The notes beneath the pieces are model-generated. The model saw nothing but the letters and a program-made list of their open reading frames with translations, had not been told where the DNA came from and made no database searches. A stretch of DNA of 64,000 nucleotides from JABMMZ01 sp040403495 (lineage in GTDB: Bacteria; Bacteroidota; Bacteroidia; NS11-12g; UBA955): the NCBI GenBank assembly GCA_040403495.1, contig JBBAKM010000011.1, positions 22,586 through 86,585 of the forward strand. The letters run 5' to 3'. Positions 25,001 to 34,684 of the stretch are shown piece by piece (within the stretch, counting starts at the first letter, position 1; every line of letters begins with the position of its first letter). A program made the position numbers and the translations under genes.

Positions 25001-28000
25001 ATGATTAAATTCTACAAAAAATCAAATCTAGCAAAATTAACGAGCGGTCTTTTGACAGCCTTGTTATTGTTTTTTGCACAAGGCGTTTATGCCTTCCCAG
25101 GTGGTACTTATACCATCGACAGAAATGCTGCATCTTCAGCAACCAATTATCGTTCATTCACAGCATTGGCTAATGATTTAAGAAACATTAACCGTGGTGA
25201 TACTGGCGCTAACAATTACCTTATAGGTGGTGCAGGTCTTCAAGGTACCATCCGAGTTAATGTGGTTGCAGGTTCAGGACCGTACACTGAAAGATTTCAA
25301 TTAACACAAATATTAGGTGCTAGTGCAACTAATAGAGTAATCATTAACGGAAACGGCAACACAATCCAATTTGCTGCAACTGCTGTAAACCAAGCTACTA
25401 TCGAATTGAATGGTACAGATTTCTTTACATTCAATGATTTAACTGTTATTTCTTCAGAACAATCAAGTATTGGTGGTAAAAATATTTGGATTTATAATGC
25501 AGCTAACTTTAACGTTATTAAAAGATGTAATTTAAGAAGAACATTTGCAAATACTGCACAAGGTTCAGCTTATGTTTTTATCAATCAAAGTACTACAAAT
25601 TCAGTATTTACGTATGGTGATGCTGGTAATGACAATTTAATTGACTCATGTAACATGAGCTCACCTGGTACTACTTCTGGCTCAACTTGGGGTCCTGTAA
25701 ATGGTGTCATTATGTTCGGACCTACAACAAGAAGCACTGGCGATGCCACTAACAGAAATACAATTTCTAATTGTACTATTCAAGATTTTTTTCAACACGG
25801 TATATATTGTAACTACACTGGTGGTATAACAATTAGAAGAAATGTTATTCACAAAACAGGTTCAAATAGAAGTACCACAGCTTATGGTATTCGTGCAGAT
25901 TATACTGATTTTAATATTGATCAAAATAGAGTTTACAACTTAAATGGTAATACACCAACTTTTAATCAACAGTTTGGTGTTTACGCTTTCACTTTTGCAT
26001 CAAGTGGTTTTGTATTTAGTAAATCGTTATTTACAAACAACGATATTCATTGTTTTGGTAACGGAACAGTATATGCAGCATATTTCTTATGGTATTCAAG
26101 CATATTTGGAGGTAACCACGTAATGGATATCACAGGAAATACACTTTCTATCTCTCATCCAACTGCAATTAACAACAGCCAATGTTTTCCATTGTATAGT
26201 TTATATTCTTATGGTATGACTGAAAACAACATCATTCATTTTGACATGGCAGGAACCTCAGGTCAAAAACAATTGTTCTATGAAGCAGGTCCATTAAACG
26301 CCAACATTAGAAACAATAATTTCTCTTTTGGTCCATTAGCAGCTAACCAAACAGCAAGAGTCTTTGGTCCAGGATTTAACGTCAATTCTACTATGCAAGA
26401 CATGTACAATACAGGTATTCCAACTAGTAATATTAGTCTTGATCCAGAATTTGTAGATTTTAGCTCAAATTCAATAATGATTCCAACTTCATTGCCAATG
26501 GCTAACAGAGGAAGAGTTACTGCCTTTACAAGAGACTTAACAAATGCAGCCCGTTCAACAACACCAGATATTGGTGCTTACGAATATTTTGTTGATTTAG
26601 AAATTACGGCTTTTACAAACGTATTTCCAGTTCCAACTTGTGCAGGTTTTATTACACCTATAACTGGTACTGTAAGAAACAATGGTGCATATGCTATCAG
26701 AAACCCAAGAGTTGCATACTCATTGAATGGTGCTCCACAAGTTGAGTATTCTATTCCAACTATTTTAGCTCCTGGCGCTTCTATTAACTTTACATTCCCT
26801 ATTCCTCAAATTTTCTCTAGAGCAGGAAACAATACAATTGCACTTAGAATATTTGCGTCTGATGACAACTCAAGTAATAATCAAATAACTCAAAATTTTG
26901 TGGTAACACCTGCTCCAGGCGGTGGTGAATTCTCTAAAGATAATTCAGCTTCATCTACATTTACGCAGTTTATTGTTTCTGGAAAACCAGACTTAGCATT
27001 CCGCAATGAAGCATTAGTTTATCAAATTACTCCTCCATCAAGAGTTGGTTATAATAATTCTCAATATGGTACTGCTGGTAACACTTGGCAAGCATTTGCT
27101 TCAGCAAGAACTGTTAATGGTTTTGTAGCAAATAGTTTAGTAACACTAATACCTGCTTCAGGAACTACTGACTTAAGATTAAGATTTAATGCTACTAAAG
27201 CTTGGGAAGATAGCACAATCATTGTTTCTTACAGAGTATTAAACAATGCAACAGGTTGTGATACAACATACACAAGAAGAGTTCTTGTGGCTCCTAAAGT
27301 TGATCCTAGTTTCAAATTACCACAAATTCTTTGCGAAAAAACTGATGTTTACTTCGAAAACTTGTCTACTGTTAGCAGTGGTTCTATAGAGTCTGAGTGG
27401 AATTTTGGTGATGGTTCTCCAGTTTCTGATGAAGCTAGTCCAGTTCACTTCTATCCAAATTTCGGAACATACACTGTAACCCTAAAAACAAAAACTAACC
27501 CACACGGTTTTGTTACAGATACTACCTTTATTTTAGAAATTACTGAGGTTCCTACAGCATTAATTGTAAATACCAATGCTTGTGAAGGCGTTGCTGTAAG
27601 ATTAAGAAACGGAACAGTTTATGGTGGTTCAGGTTCTACAACTTACACTTGGGATTACGGTGATAACACAGGAACAACAGCGACTAACAAAAATGATTTG
27701 TTTAAAACATACGCTAACCCAGGTGGTTATTTAGTAAAATTAACAGCTACTGCTGACGGATGTTCTAACTCTACTCAAAAATTTGTTTATCAATTCGCTC
27801 GTCCTGTTGCAGATTTAGCAAAATTGTCAGGTGAATGTTTAAATTCAGAATTCTCTTTCCAAAACAATTCAGGTATCTCACAAGGATTATTTGGTAGCGA
27901 GTGGGACTTCAATGATGCTGGTAACAAATCAACTATCAAAAATCCTAAATACAATTTCCAAACTGCAGGTACTAAAAACGTAAGATTAAAAGTAACTTCA

Positions 28001-29068
28001 GAATTTGGTTGTGAAGCAAGAGACAGTATGACAGTACTTGTAAGACAAATACCAACTACAAGCTTCACTTATCCGTTTGCTTGTAGCAGAACAGCTACTC
28101 CATTCACTAACACAACTAGTCTTAATGGTGAAACTTTAAGAGATTACGCTTGGGATTTCGGTGACGGATTCACTTCTACTGCTTCTAACCCAACTAAAAA
28201 CTGGACTTCAGTAGGACCTAAATTAGTAAAATTAACAACCCGTTTAGTTAACGGTTGTGAATCTTCAAGCACTCAAGAAGTATCAGTAGGTGTTCAACCA
28301 AACGTAAGCTTTGATGTAGAAGACCGTTGCGCAGGTAGCAATGTACCTTTCACTAACAAAACTACTTATGACCAAGGTCAAATCACTTACAACTGGAGTT
28401 TCGGTGATGGTAACACTTCTAATATAGCTGCTCCTGTTCACGCTTATGGTTCAGGTGTATCTCAAACGTTCTCAGTTAAATTGAAAGCTTCTATCGCTGG
28501 TGGATGTTCTGATTCATTAACTAAAACAGTTAACATCAGCCCACTACCTGGAACATGTGATTTCACTATCGCTAACCCTTCATTCACTACTATTGCAGTA
28601 CCTTACACTTTCACTCCAACAGGAGGAAGCACTTCAGGTATTACATACACTTGGTTGACAGGTGACGGTGGATCAGTTCAATCTAGCGGAACAGGTGCTT
28701 CATACAGATACAACCAACCAGGTAAATACTGCGTACAAATGATCGCAAGAAATACTGAAGGTTGCGAGTGCTCTGTAACTAGATGTATCACTTTAACTAC
28801 TAACATTTACAATGCTGAAAGCATGAACAATGCAGTATCTGTATACCCTAATCCAAACAGCGGTATCTTTAATGTTGCTTTAGCTTCTGAAATTTCAGGT
28901 GAAATGACTGTAGTTGTTTACAATACAATCGGTGAGTTAGTAAAAACCATCGTTGTTAATAACAACCAAACTGTGGTTGACTTAACTGATGTTGCTTCTG
29001 GTGTTTACACTGTGAAAGTAATGGCTGATAACCAAATCGCTACTAAGAAAATTACAATCGCTAAATAA
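25001..29068 (+). CDS. Giant secreted PKD-repeat protein with T9SS type A sorting domain
   Basis: The 1355-residue protein starts with a basic-hydrophobic signal peptide (LLTALLLFFAQGVYAF). Residues about 60-500 form right-handed parallel beta-helix sequence (N-rich repeats such as NTISNCTIQDFFQHGIYC). Residues about 530-630 are CARDB-like, and 770-1270 hold several PKD domains (SEWNFGDGSPV, TWDYGDNTG, DYAWDFGDGF). The last 75 residues are a T9SS sorting domain (SVYPNPNSGIFNVAL, ASGVYTVKV, KKITIAK). It is probably an abundant surface or gliding-related protein; the codon usage late in the gene is notably regular. Strong promoter and terminator flank it. Confidence 0.9.
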   Translation: MIKFYKKSNLAKLTSGLLTALLLFFAQGVYAFPGGTYTIDRNAASSATNYRSFTALANDLRNINRGDTGANNYLIGGAGLQGTIRVNVVAGSGPYTERFQLTQILGASATNRVIINGNGNTIQFAATAVNQATIELNGTDFFTFNDLTVISSEQSSIGGKNIWIYNAANFNVIKRCNLRRTFANTAQGSAYVFINQSTTNSVFTYGDAGNDNLIDSCNMSSPGTTSGSTWGPVNGVIMFGPTTRSTGDATNRNTISNCTIQDFFQHGIYCNYTGGITIRRNVIHKTGSNRSTTAYGIRADYTDFNIDQNRVYNLNGNTPTFNQQFGVYAFTFASSGFVFSKSLFTNNDIHCFGNGTVYAAYFLWYSSIFGGNHVMDITGNTLSISHPTAINNSQCFPLYSLYSYGMTENNIIHFDMAGTSGQKQLFYEAGPLNANIRNNNFSFGPLAANQTARVFGPGFNVNSTMQDMYNTGIPTSNISLDPEFVDFSSNSIMIPTSLPMANRGRVTAFTRDLTNAARSTTPDIGAYEYFVDLEITAFTNVFPVPTCAGFITPITGTVRNNGAYAIRNPRVAYSLNGAPQVEYSIPTILAPGASINFTFPIPQIFSRAGNNTIALRIFASDDNSSNNQITQNFVVTPAPGGGEFSKDNSASSTFTQFIVSGKPDLAFRNEALVYQITPPSRVGYNNSQYGTAGNTWQAFASARTVNGFVANSLVTLIPASGTTDLRLRFNATKAWEDSTIIVSYRVLNNATGCDTTYTRRVLVAPKVDPSFKLPQILCEKTDVYFENLSTVSSGSIESEWNFGDGSPVSDEASPVHFYPNFGTYTVTLKTKTNPHGFVTDTTFILEITEVPTALIVNTNACEGVAVRLRNGTVYGGSGSTTYTWDYGDNTGTTATNKNDLFKTYANPGGYLVKLTATADGCSNSTQKFVYQFARPVADLAKLSGECLNSEFSFQNNSGISQGLFGSEWDFNDAGNKSTIKNPKYNFQTAGTKNVRLKVTSEFGCEARDSMTVLVRQIPTTSFTYPFACSRTATPFTNTTSLNGETLRDYAWDFGDGFTSTASNPTKNWTSVGPKLVKLTTRLVNGCESSSTQEVSVGVQPNVSFDVEDRCAGSNVPFTNKTTYDQGQITYNWSFGDGNTSNIAAPVHAYGSGVSQTFSVKLKASIAGGCSDSLTKTVNISPLPGTCDFTIANPSFTTIAVPYTFTPTGGSTSGITYTWLTGDGGSVQSSGTGASYRYNQPGKYCVQMIARNTEGCECSVTRCITLTTNIYNAESMNNAVSVYPNPNSGIFNVALASEISGEMTVVVYNTIGELVKTIVVNNNQTVVDLTDVASGVYTVKVMADNQIATKKITIAK

Positions 29069-29091
29069 TATTAGCGTTTAATATTCCTTCT

Positions 29092-29124
29092 AAAGACCCC
29101 GAATTTATTCGGGGTCTTTTTTTT
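29092..29124 (+). terminator. Strong intrinsic terminator of the PKD gene
   Basis: A twelve-base-pair stem (AAAGACCCCGAA with TTCGGGGTCTTT, loop TTTA) followed by a run of eight T residues. Confidence 0.95.
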
Positions 29125-29157
29125 GCAATAAACTTTATCCCTTTTCGTTTCTTCTTT

Positions 29158-29961
29158 ATGACTCTCTTCCTTTCAACTCTTTTTACTTGTGCCCTTTTAG
29201 CTTGTCAGTACAGTCCCAAGCAAACAAAGATTAATCACAATGAAGACCAAAAGGAAGAATGGGTTTATAAAACTAATTCGGGTACTCAAATTTGCACCCG
29301 TTACAGTTGCCCCCAAGTTTATAGTAGAACTGAGGAAGATTCGCTCTCATTTGCGTTCTATTTAAGGCATTTGCCACTAAAACCTGATTCTGTCTTGGTG
29401 CAGTATTACAATGGAGAAACAAAAGCGAAATCAAATGTTTACGATGCCGTAATTGATATGCCCATTTCACCCAAAGATTTACAACAATGTGCCGATGCTG
29501 TCATGAGATTGAGAGGCGAATATTTGTTTTCAGTAAAAAAATACAGTGCCATACAATTTAGATTCCTTGGAGATGGTCAATACCATTCGTTTGTTACCTA
29601 TGCCAATGGACAATATACTTACCCCAAGTTTCGTGCTTACATGGATTATGTGTTCAATTATGCCAATACTGCCTCACTAAAAAAACAATTGAAGGAAAAA
29701 GCATATTCGGAAATAGCCATAGGAGATGTATTAATTCAAAGTGGTCAACCATACGGTCACGCTGTTATAGTAGTTGACCTTTGTACAAACAATGAAGGAC
29801 AGCTAAAATACATGCTTGCGCAAAGTTATATGCCTGCACAAGAAACTCAATTACTCTTAAATCCTGAAAATGGAACCGTTTGGTTTACTTTAAACAAACA
29901 AAATGAAACAATTGTAACCCCTGAGTGGGTTTTTACAAGCAAAGATTTAAGAACTTGGTAA
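29158..29961 (+). CDS. DUF4846 family lipoprotein
   Basis: The 267-residue product starts with a lipoprotein signal (TCALLACQYSPK, Cys about 19). DUF4846 features follow: SFAFYLRHLPL, DLQQCADAVMRLRGEYLF and, near the end, GDVLIQSGQPYGHAVIVVDLC and AQSYMPAQE, which resemble an NlpC/P60-like or papain-like Cys-His layout. The family is found in Bacteroidota and has no proven activity. It lies between the PKD terminator and the metH riboswitch. Confidence 0.8.
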   Translation: MTLFLSTLFTCALLACQYSPKQTKINHNEDQKEEWVYKTNSGTQICTRYSCPQVYSRTEEDSLSFAFYLRHLPLKPDSVLVQYYNGETKAKSNVYDAVIDMPISPKDLQQCADAVMRLRGEYLFSVKKYSAIQFRFLGDGQYHSFVTYANGQYTYPKFRAYMDYVFNYANTASLKKQLKEKAYSEIAIGDVLIQSGQPYGHAVIVVDLCTNNEGQLKYMLAQSYMPAQETQLLLNPENGTVWFTLNKQNETIVTPEWVFTSKDLRTW

Positions 29962-29969
29962 AAGAATAT

Positions 29970-29977
29970 TATATTTG
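29970..29977 (+). promoter_or_regulatory. -7 box (TATATTTG) upstream of the SAM riboswitch
   Basis: A TAnnTTTG match seven bases before the riboswitch P1 stem, so the aptamer begins at about the transcription start. The box lies just after the DUF4846 stop. Confidence 0.65.
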
Positions 29978-29984
29978 CACCCTA

Positions 29985-30080
29985 ATTATCAAGAAAGACG
30001 GAGGGAAATGGTCCTATGATGTCTTGGCAACCTAGTTTTAAGGTGCCACATCCAATCCGCCAAATGGCGGAAAAGATAAT
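29985..30080 (+). ncRNA. SAM-I (S-box) riboswitch
   Basis: The sequence runs ATTATC (P1 5' arm), AAGA, GGAGGGA, TGGTCC, TATGATG, TTGGCAACC, AAGGTGCCACATCC, a TCCGCC/GGCGGA P4 stem, then GATAAT (P1 3' arm). All conserved S-box blocks are present in order. SAM-I aptamers switch sulfur/methionine genes off when S-adenosylmethionine is plentiful. It sits 60 bases before metH, fitting its role. Confidence 0.95.
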
Positions 30081-30084
30081 GTCA

Positions 30085-30120
30085 GAAACAAAATGTTGTA
30101 GCATTGTTTCTTCGCTTTTT
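30085..30120 (+). terminator. Putative riboswitch expression-platform terminator
   Basis: GAAACAA-ATG pairs with CAT-TTGTTTC (small bulge), followed by TTCGCTTTTT. The hairpin lies between the aptamer and metH; it could be the SAM-dependent terminator. The stem is AU-rich and its alternative pairing was not worked out. Confidence 0.5.
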
Positions 30121-30139
30121 GTGATAATGAAACCTACAA

Positions 30140-32836
30140 ATGACACCCCAAATTTACCCATTTTTAAGACTAAGCGGACTAGAACCTCTTACCCAAACTA
30201 ATGAAACCAATTTTATAAATATTGGTGAAAGAACCAATATAACAGGAAGCAAGAAATTTGCTAAACTGATATTGAATGACCAATATGAGGAAGCCCTTTC
30301 TATTGCCCGTCAACAGGTGGAAAATGGCGCGCAAATTATTGATGTGAATATGGATGAAGGGATGCTGGATGGCAAAAAAGCCATGGTTCATTTTTTGAAT
30401 CTAATTGCTTCCGAACCTGACATTTCTCGCGTTCCTGTGATGATAGATTCCTCCAAATGGGAGATTATTGAAGCTGGATTGCAATGTATTCAAGGAAAAG
30501 GAATTGTCAATTCTATTAGTTTAAAAGGTGGTGAAGTTGAATTTATTCGCCAAGCTACTTTGGTCAAAAGATACGGTGCCGCAACTGTTGTTATGGCATT
30601 CGATGAGCAAGGTCAAGCAGATACCTACGAACGCCGAATAGAAATATGCCAACGTGCTTATAATATTTTGGTGCATCAAGTTAAGTTTCCTCCTCAAGAC
30701 ATCATTTTTGACCCCAATATTTTAACCATAGCAACTGGTATTGAAGAGCATAACAATTATGCTGTCGATTTTATCAATGCTTGTCGATGGATTAAATCAA
30801 ATTTACCATTTGCCAAAGTAAGTGGTGGGGTTAGTAATATTTCTTTTTCTTTCAGAGGGAATGATACCGTAAGAGAAGCCATGCATTCAGTGTTCTTGTA
30901 TCATGCCATAAAAGCTGGTCTGGACATGGGGATTGTAAATGCAGGGATGCTAATGGTGTATGATGAAATACCCAAAGACTTGTTGACATTGATAGAAGAT
31001 GTTATGTTCAACAGAAATCCAGACGCGACTGAAAATTTAGTAAAATTTGCAGACACAGTAAAAGCAAAAGGGAAAGTTGAGGTAGTCAATACAGCTTGGC
31101 GTTTATTGTCAGTTGAGGAGCGATTAAAACACGCCTTGGTCAATGGAATTACGGATTTTATTGATGTTGATACAGAAGAAGCGAGAAAGAACTTTAAAGT
31201 GCCTTTGCAATTGATTGAAGGTCCATTGATGGCCGGGATGAATGTGGTGGGTGATTTGTTTGGAAGTGGTAAAATGTTTTTGCCTCAAGTGGTCAAAAGT
31301 GCTAGGGTTATGAAAAAAGCAGTGGCCTATTTAGAGCCCTTTTTACAAGCCGAAAAAGACCGCGCTTTGGCAGCCAATGAAACCAAATTGAGCGACCAAA
31401 AAGGTCAAGGGAAAATTTTGTTAGCAACCGTAAAAGGCGACGTTCACGACATCGGAAAGAATATTGTTGGGGTTGTTTTGGCTTGTAATAATTACGAAAT
31501 TGTTGACATGGGTGTAATGGTGCCGCCCGAAAAAATATTAGCAAAAGCAAGAGAAATAAATGCAGATATAATAGGATTAAGTGGTTTGATTACGCCAAGT
31601 TTGGATGAAATGGTAGTAGTGGCACAACAAATGGAAAAAGAAGGTTTTAGAATTCCATTGTTAATAGGTGGCGCAACAACCAGTCGAATTCATGCGGCAG
31701 TAAAAGTAGCGCCACAATACAGTGGATCTGTGGTTCACGTTCTAGATGCTTCCAAATCGGTTCCTGTGGTTTCTGCACTCTTAAGTGACGAACAAAAGGG
31801 AGCATTTTCACAATCTATTCGTGAAGAGTATATTCAAATGGCAATAGACCACTCCAAAAGACAAGCAGCTAAGGAGTTGTTGACCTATTCTGAGGCTCTT
31901 AATAACAAAAAAGAACTTGATTTTTCTGACATTAAAAGTCCCCAAAAATTAGGCATTCATTATTTGAATGGTTTTGATTTAAACGAGTTGCGCCCAATCA
32001 TCGATTGGACACCGTTTTACCAAACGTGGGAATTGGCGGGTAAATATCCAGCCATATTGAAAGATGAAGTAGTAGGGGTAGAGGCTACTAAATTATTTGA
32101 GGATGCCAATAAAATGTTAGACCAAATTATCAGTGAAAAATGGTTGACAGCCCATGCAAGTTGGGGTATTTTGCCTGCAAATTCTGATGGAGATGACATT
32201 GATGTTTTTGACCTACAAGGCAATAAAATTGAAACTTTTTGTTTCTTAAGACAACAAAGAAAAATGGCAGCTTCTGTACCAAATTTATCTCTTGCAGATT
32301 ATATCGCACCCAAAACCCTTGGTAAAAACGATTACATGGGATTTTTTACAGTGACTGCGGGAGTGGGAATTGAGCAACATTTGGAACGTTTTGAAGCGCA
32401 GCACGACGATTATAACAGCATTTTACTCAAAGCATTGGCTGATAGATTAGCAGAGGCTTTTGCTGAGAAATTACATCAATTGGTTCGTACAGATTATTGG
32501 GGATATGCCCAAGAAGATCAATTGAGTGTTGAGGATTTAATTATTGAAAAATACCAAGGAATTAGACCTGCCCCAGGCTATCCAGCTTGTCCAGACCACA
32601 CCGAAAAAGAGAAGTTATTTAAACTATTGGACAATGATAAAATAGGAGTGGAGTTAACAGAGAGTTTTGCCATGTATCCTGCTTCCTCTGTCTCAGGGTT
32701 TTATTTCGCACATTCTGAATCGCGTTATTTTGGTGTAGGTCAAGTTAACAAAGACCAAATACTCAATTATGTTGAGAGAAAAAACAAGTCAGTGGCTGAG
32801 ATTGAAAAGTGGCTCAGACCAGTGTTAAGTTATTAA
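30140..32836 (+). CDS. metH: Methionine synthase, cobalamin-dependent, lacking the homocysteine domain
   Basis: The 898-residue protein starts at the pterin-binding domain (LSGLEPL, NFINIGERTNITGSKKF), then the B12 cap and binding domain (DVHDIGKNIVGVVLACNNYE, about residue 430, with the cobalt-ligand His) and the reactivation domain (GIRPAPGYPACPDHTEK). The roughly 330-residue homocysteine/zinc domain that leads E. coli MetH is absent; in Bacteroidota it is often a separate gene just upstream, but here DUF4846 is upstream instead, so the partner must be elsewhere. Expression is controlled by the SAM-I riboswitch. Confidence 0.95.
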   Translation: MTPQIYPFLRLSGLEPLTQTNETNFINIGERTNITGSKKFAKLILNDQYEEALSIARQQVENGAQIIDVNMDEGMLDGKKAMVHFLNLIASEPDISRVPVMIDSSKWEIIEAGLQCIQGKGIVNSISLKGGEVEFIRQATLVKRYGAATVVMAFDEQGQADTYERRIEICQRAYNILVHQVKFPPQDIIFDPNILTIATGIEEHNNYAVDFINACRWIKSNLPFAKVSGGVSNISFSFRGNDTVREAMHSVFLYHAIKAGLDMGIVNAGMLMVYDEIPKDLLTLIEDVMFNRNPDATENLVKFADTVKAKGKVEVVNTAWRLLSVEERLKHALVNGITDFIDVDTEEARKNFKVPLQLIEGPLMAGMNVVGDLFGSGKMFLPQVVKSARVMKKAVAYLEPFLQAEKDRALAANETKLSDQKGQGKILLATVKGDVHDIGKNIVGVVLACNNYEIVDMGVMVPPEKILAKAREINADIIGLSGLITPSLDEMVVVAQQMEKEGFRIPLLIGGATTSRIHAAVKVAPQYSGSVVHVLDASKSVPVVSALLSDEQKGAFSQSIREEYIQMAIDHSKRQAAKELLTYSEALNNKKELDFSDIKSPQKLGIHYLNGFDLNELRPIIDWTPFYQTWELAGKYPAILKDEVVGVEATKLFEDANKMLDQIISEKWLTAHASWGILPANSDGDDIDVFDLQGNKIETFCFLRQQRKMAASVPNLSLADYIAPKTLGKNDYMGFFTVTAGVGIEQHLERFEAQHDDYNSILLKALADRLAEAFAEKLHQLVRTDYWGYAQEDQLSVEDLIIEKYQGIRPAPGYPACPDHTEKEKLFKLLDNDKIGVELTESFAMYPASSVSGFYFAHSESRYFGVGQVNKDQILNYVERKNKSVAEIEKWLRPVLSY

Positions 32837-32954
32837 AATTAAATGATATTGGTTTCTATTGAGCGTTTATCAAACAAGTGATTTGGCGCTTTAAGTTTCA
32901 TGTTCTTTTTTATTTAAACATTAAGAATGTAAATAGGGACATTCAAAGATTGTT

Positions 32955-34061
32955 TTATGGTACAATACTATGAATGATTTTTTTCTTTGTTATAATTCCA
33001 TTATTATTTTTGTAATAAACGACATAAAAGCCACTTTGTAATGATTGTAAATCGATGGTATGAACGCCCTTGTCAAAATTTTGCTGTAGAACTTTTCCGC
33101 CATAGCTATTCAAAATAATCACTTCACATGGGTGGAATGCATTAATGTTTAACTGTTGGTATTGGGGCAAATGTTGCACTAACATTGATTCGATATGTGC
33201 ATCACTTATGTTTGTATTTTCCTTGGGACAAACCACTGCTATTTCAATATTCATGGAGTCTTTACAACCTTTGTTATTTAATGCAATTGCTTTTACTGTA
33301 AATTTCCCAGTGTCAGGATATTGGTAACTGAAGTTGGATTGATTGATTAATGAGTTGCCATCACCCATAGACACAATAGAGGATTGAATGGGTTCATTGG
33401 TTTTCAATTTAAAGCTTTTGGTCAAGCAATCTGAACCGGAACTTGTGTCAATAGAGGTGATTTTAAAGGCACAAGTGTCTTCTGCTTCGCAATTGATATT
33501 AACAGTGAATTGAGCAGTGTCTGCACATCCTATGTCATCTTTTACAACAACAAATACTTCATATTCGCCATTTTCTGCGTATTCATGAACCTCAAAAGCA
33601 TTGTTTGATGAGTCGCCATCGCCAAAATACCAAGTCAATGTTTCTGTATTCTGACTTACTATGGCATTAAATTCCATCTCATTGCAACTGTAACTTAAGG
33701 TATCTGCAGAATAAATTCCTATTTCACTTAGGTCGCACGGATTGTCACATTGAATAATCACTTGTTTGAATACAGAATCGGCGCAACCATTGGCGTCATA
33801 AACTATTCCAATTAAGGTAAAGGTGTCATTGGCGGTATAAAAGTTTTTGGGTTTGTTGCAAGTGCAATTGTTCCCATCGCCATAGTACCATTTGTAGGAC
33901 TGTGGGGTGCCTCCGCTTATTGTAAAATCAAAATCCTTGTAGTTACAAGTGCTATTTGTTGTGTTTTCTGTAATGCTTGTAAAACGAACAGAACATGGTT
34001 GTGCCCAAGCTGAAAAAGAGAAAGTCAAAAAAAGTAAAACTAGCGTAATTTTTTTAATCAT
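32955..34061 (-). CDS. Secreted PKD-domain protein with T9SS-like C-terminus
   Basis: From ATG 34061 the product has 368 residues. A signal peptide ends near AWAQ; PKD-type repeats follow (SYKWYYGDGNNCTC, TWYFGDGDSSNN, IVSMGDGNSL) with many Cys pairs. The last 75 residues (INAFHPCEVIILNSYGGKVL, LQSGFYVVYYKN, TKKKIIHSI) resemble a T9SS type A sorting tail. It is probably surface attached. The gene is convergent with metH. Function unknown. Confidence 0.75.
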   Translation of the reverse strand: MIKKITLVLLFLTFSFSAWAQPCSVRFTSITENTTNSTCNYKDFDFTISGGTPQSYKWYYGDGNNCTCNKPKNFYTANDTFTLIGIVYDANGCADSVFKQVIIQCDNPCDLSEIGIYSADTLSYSCNEMEFNAIVSQNTETLTWYFGDGDSSNNAFEVHEYAENGEYEVFVVVKDDIGCADTAQFTVNINCEAEDTCAFKITSIDTSSGSDCLTKSFKLKTNEPIQSSIVSMGDGNSLINQSNFSYQYPDTGKFTVKAIALNNKGCKDSMNIEIAVVCPKENTNISDAHIESMLVQHLPQYQQLNINAFHPCEVIILNSYGGKVLQQNFDKGVHTIDLQSLQSGFYVVYYKNNNGIITKKKIIHSIVP

Positions 34062-34084
34062 ATTGTTGTAAGACACGTTTGGTT

Positions 34085-34684
34085 TTAAATTAGTGGTATA
34101 AGATTCATTTTTTCTATTTCATGGATAAATTTGGAAACAGGAAATCCCATGATATTGTAATAACAGCCTTCTATTTTTTGGATACCTATTAATCCAATAA
34201 ATTCCTGCACACCATAAGCGCCTGCTTTGTCTAAAGGACGGTAATGTTGCAAGTAATAGTCTATTTGTGATTCCGTAAGTGTATTGAAAAACACTTTACT
34301 TTCGTCGTAAAAAACCAAAGATTTTTCTTGACTTTTTACGCATACACCTGTAAAAACTTGGTGCCATTTGCCCGAAAGTTTCATTAACATTTCTTTGGCT
34401 TCCTCCATTGTCAAGGGTTTGTTTAGAACTTCATTATCTAACCAAACCACCGTGTCTGCGGTGACTAATAATTCTTTTTTATTGATTGTTTCTGTGTAAG
34501 CGGCGGCTTTTTTTTGAGCTAAAAAAACAGGAATTTCAGAAGCTTTTAATGAAGGTGAAAAGGTTTCTTCAACATCAATTTTAATACATTCAATATCAAA
34601 ACCACTGTCTTTCAAGAGCATTTGTCTACGTGGACTTTGTGAGGCAAGAAGTATTTTGTAAGGAAAAAAGGGAGGGTGTTGCAT
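34085..34684 (-). CDS. maf: Maf-family nucleoside triphosphate pyrophosphatase
   Basis: The 199-residue protein has LLASQSPRRQMLL (nucleotide-binding SxSPRR), SEIPVFLAQKKAAAY and TADTVVWL, the Maf/YhdE signatures. It hydrolyses noncanonical or modified NTPs such as dTTP/UTP or 5-methyl-UTP. The ATG shares one base with the preceding UbiA stop, a gene pair common in Bacteroidota. Confidence 0.93.
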   Translation of the reverse strand: MQHPPFFPYKILLASQSPRRQMLLKDSGFDIECIKIDVEETFSPSLKASEIPVFLAQKKAAAYTETINKKELLVTADTVVWLDNEVLNKPLTMEEAKEMLMKLSGKWHQVFTGVCVKSQEKSLVFYDESKVFFNTLTESQIDYYLQHYRPLDKAGAYGVQEFIGLIGIQKIEGCYYNIMGFPVSKFIHEIEKMNLIPLI

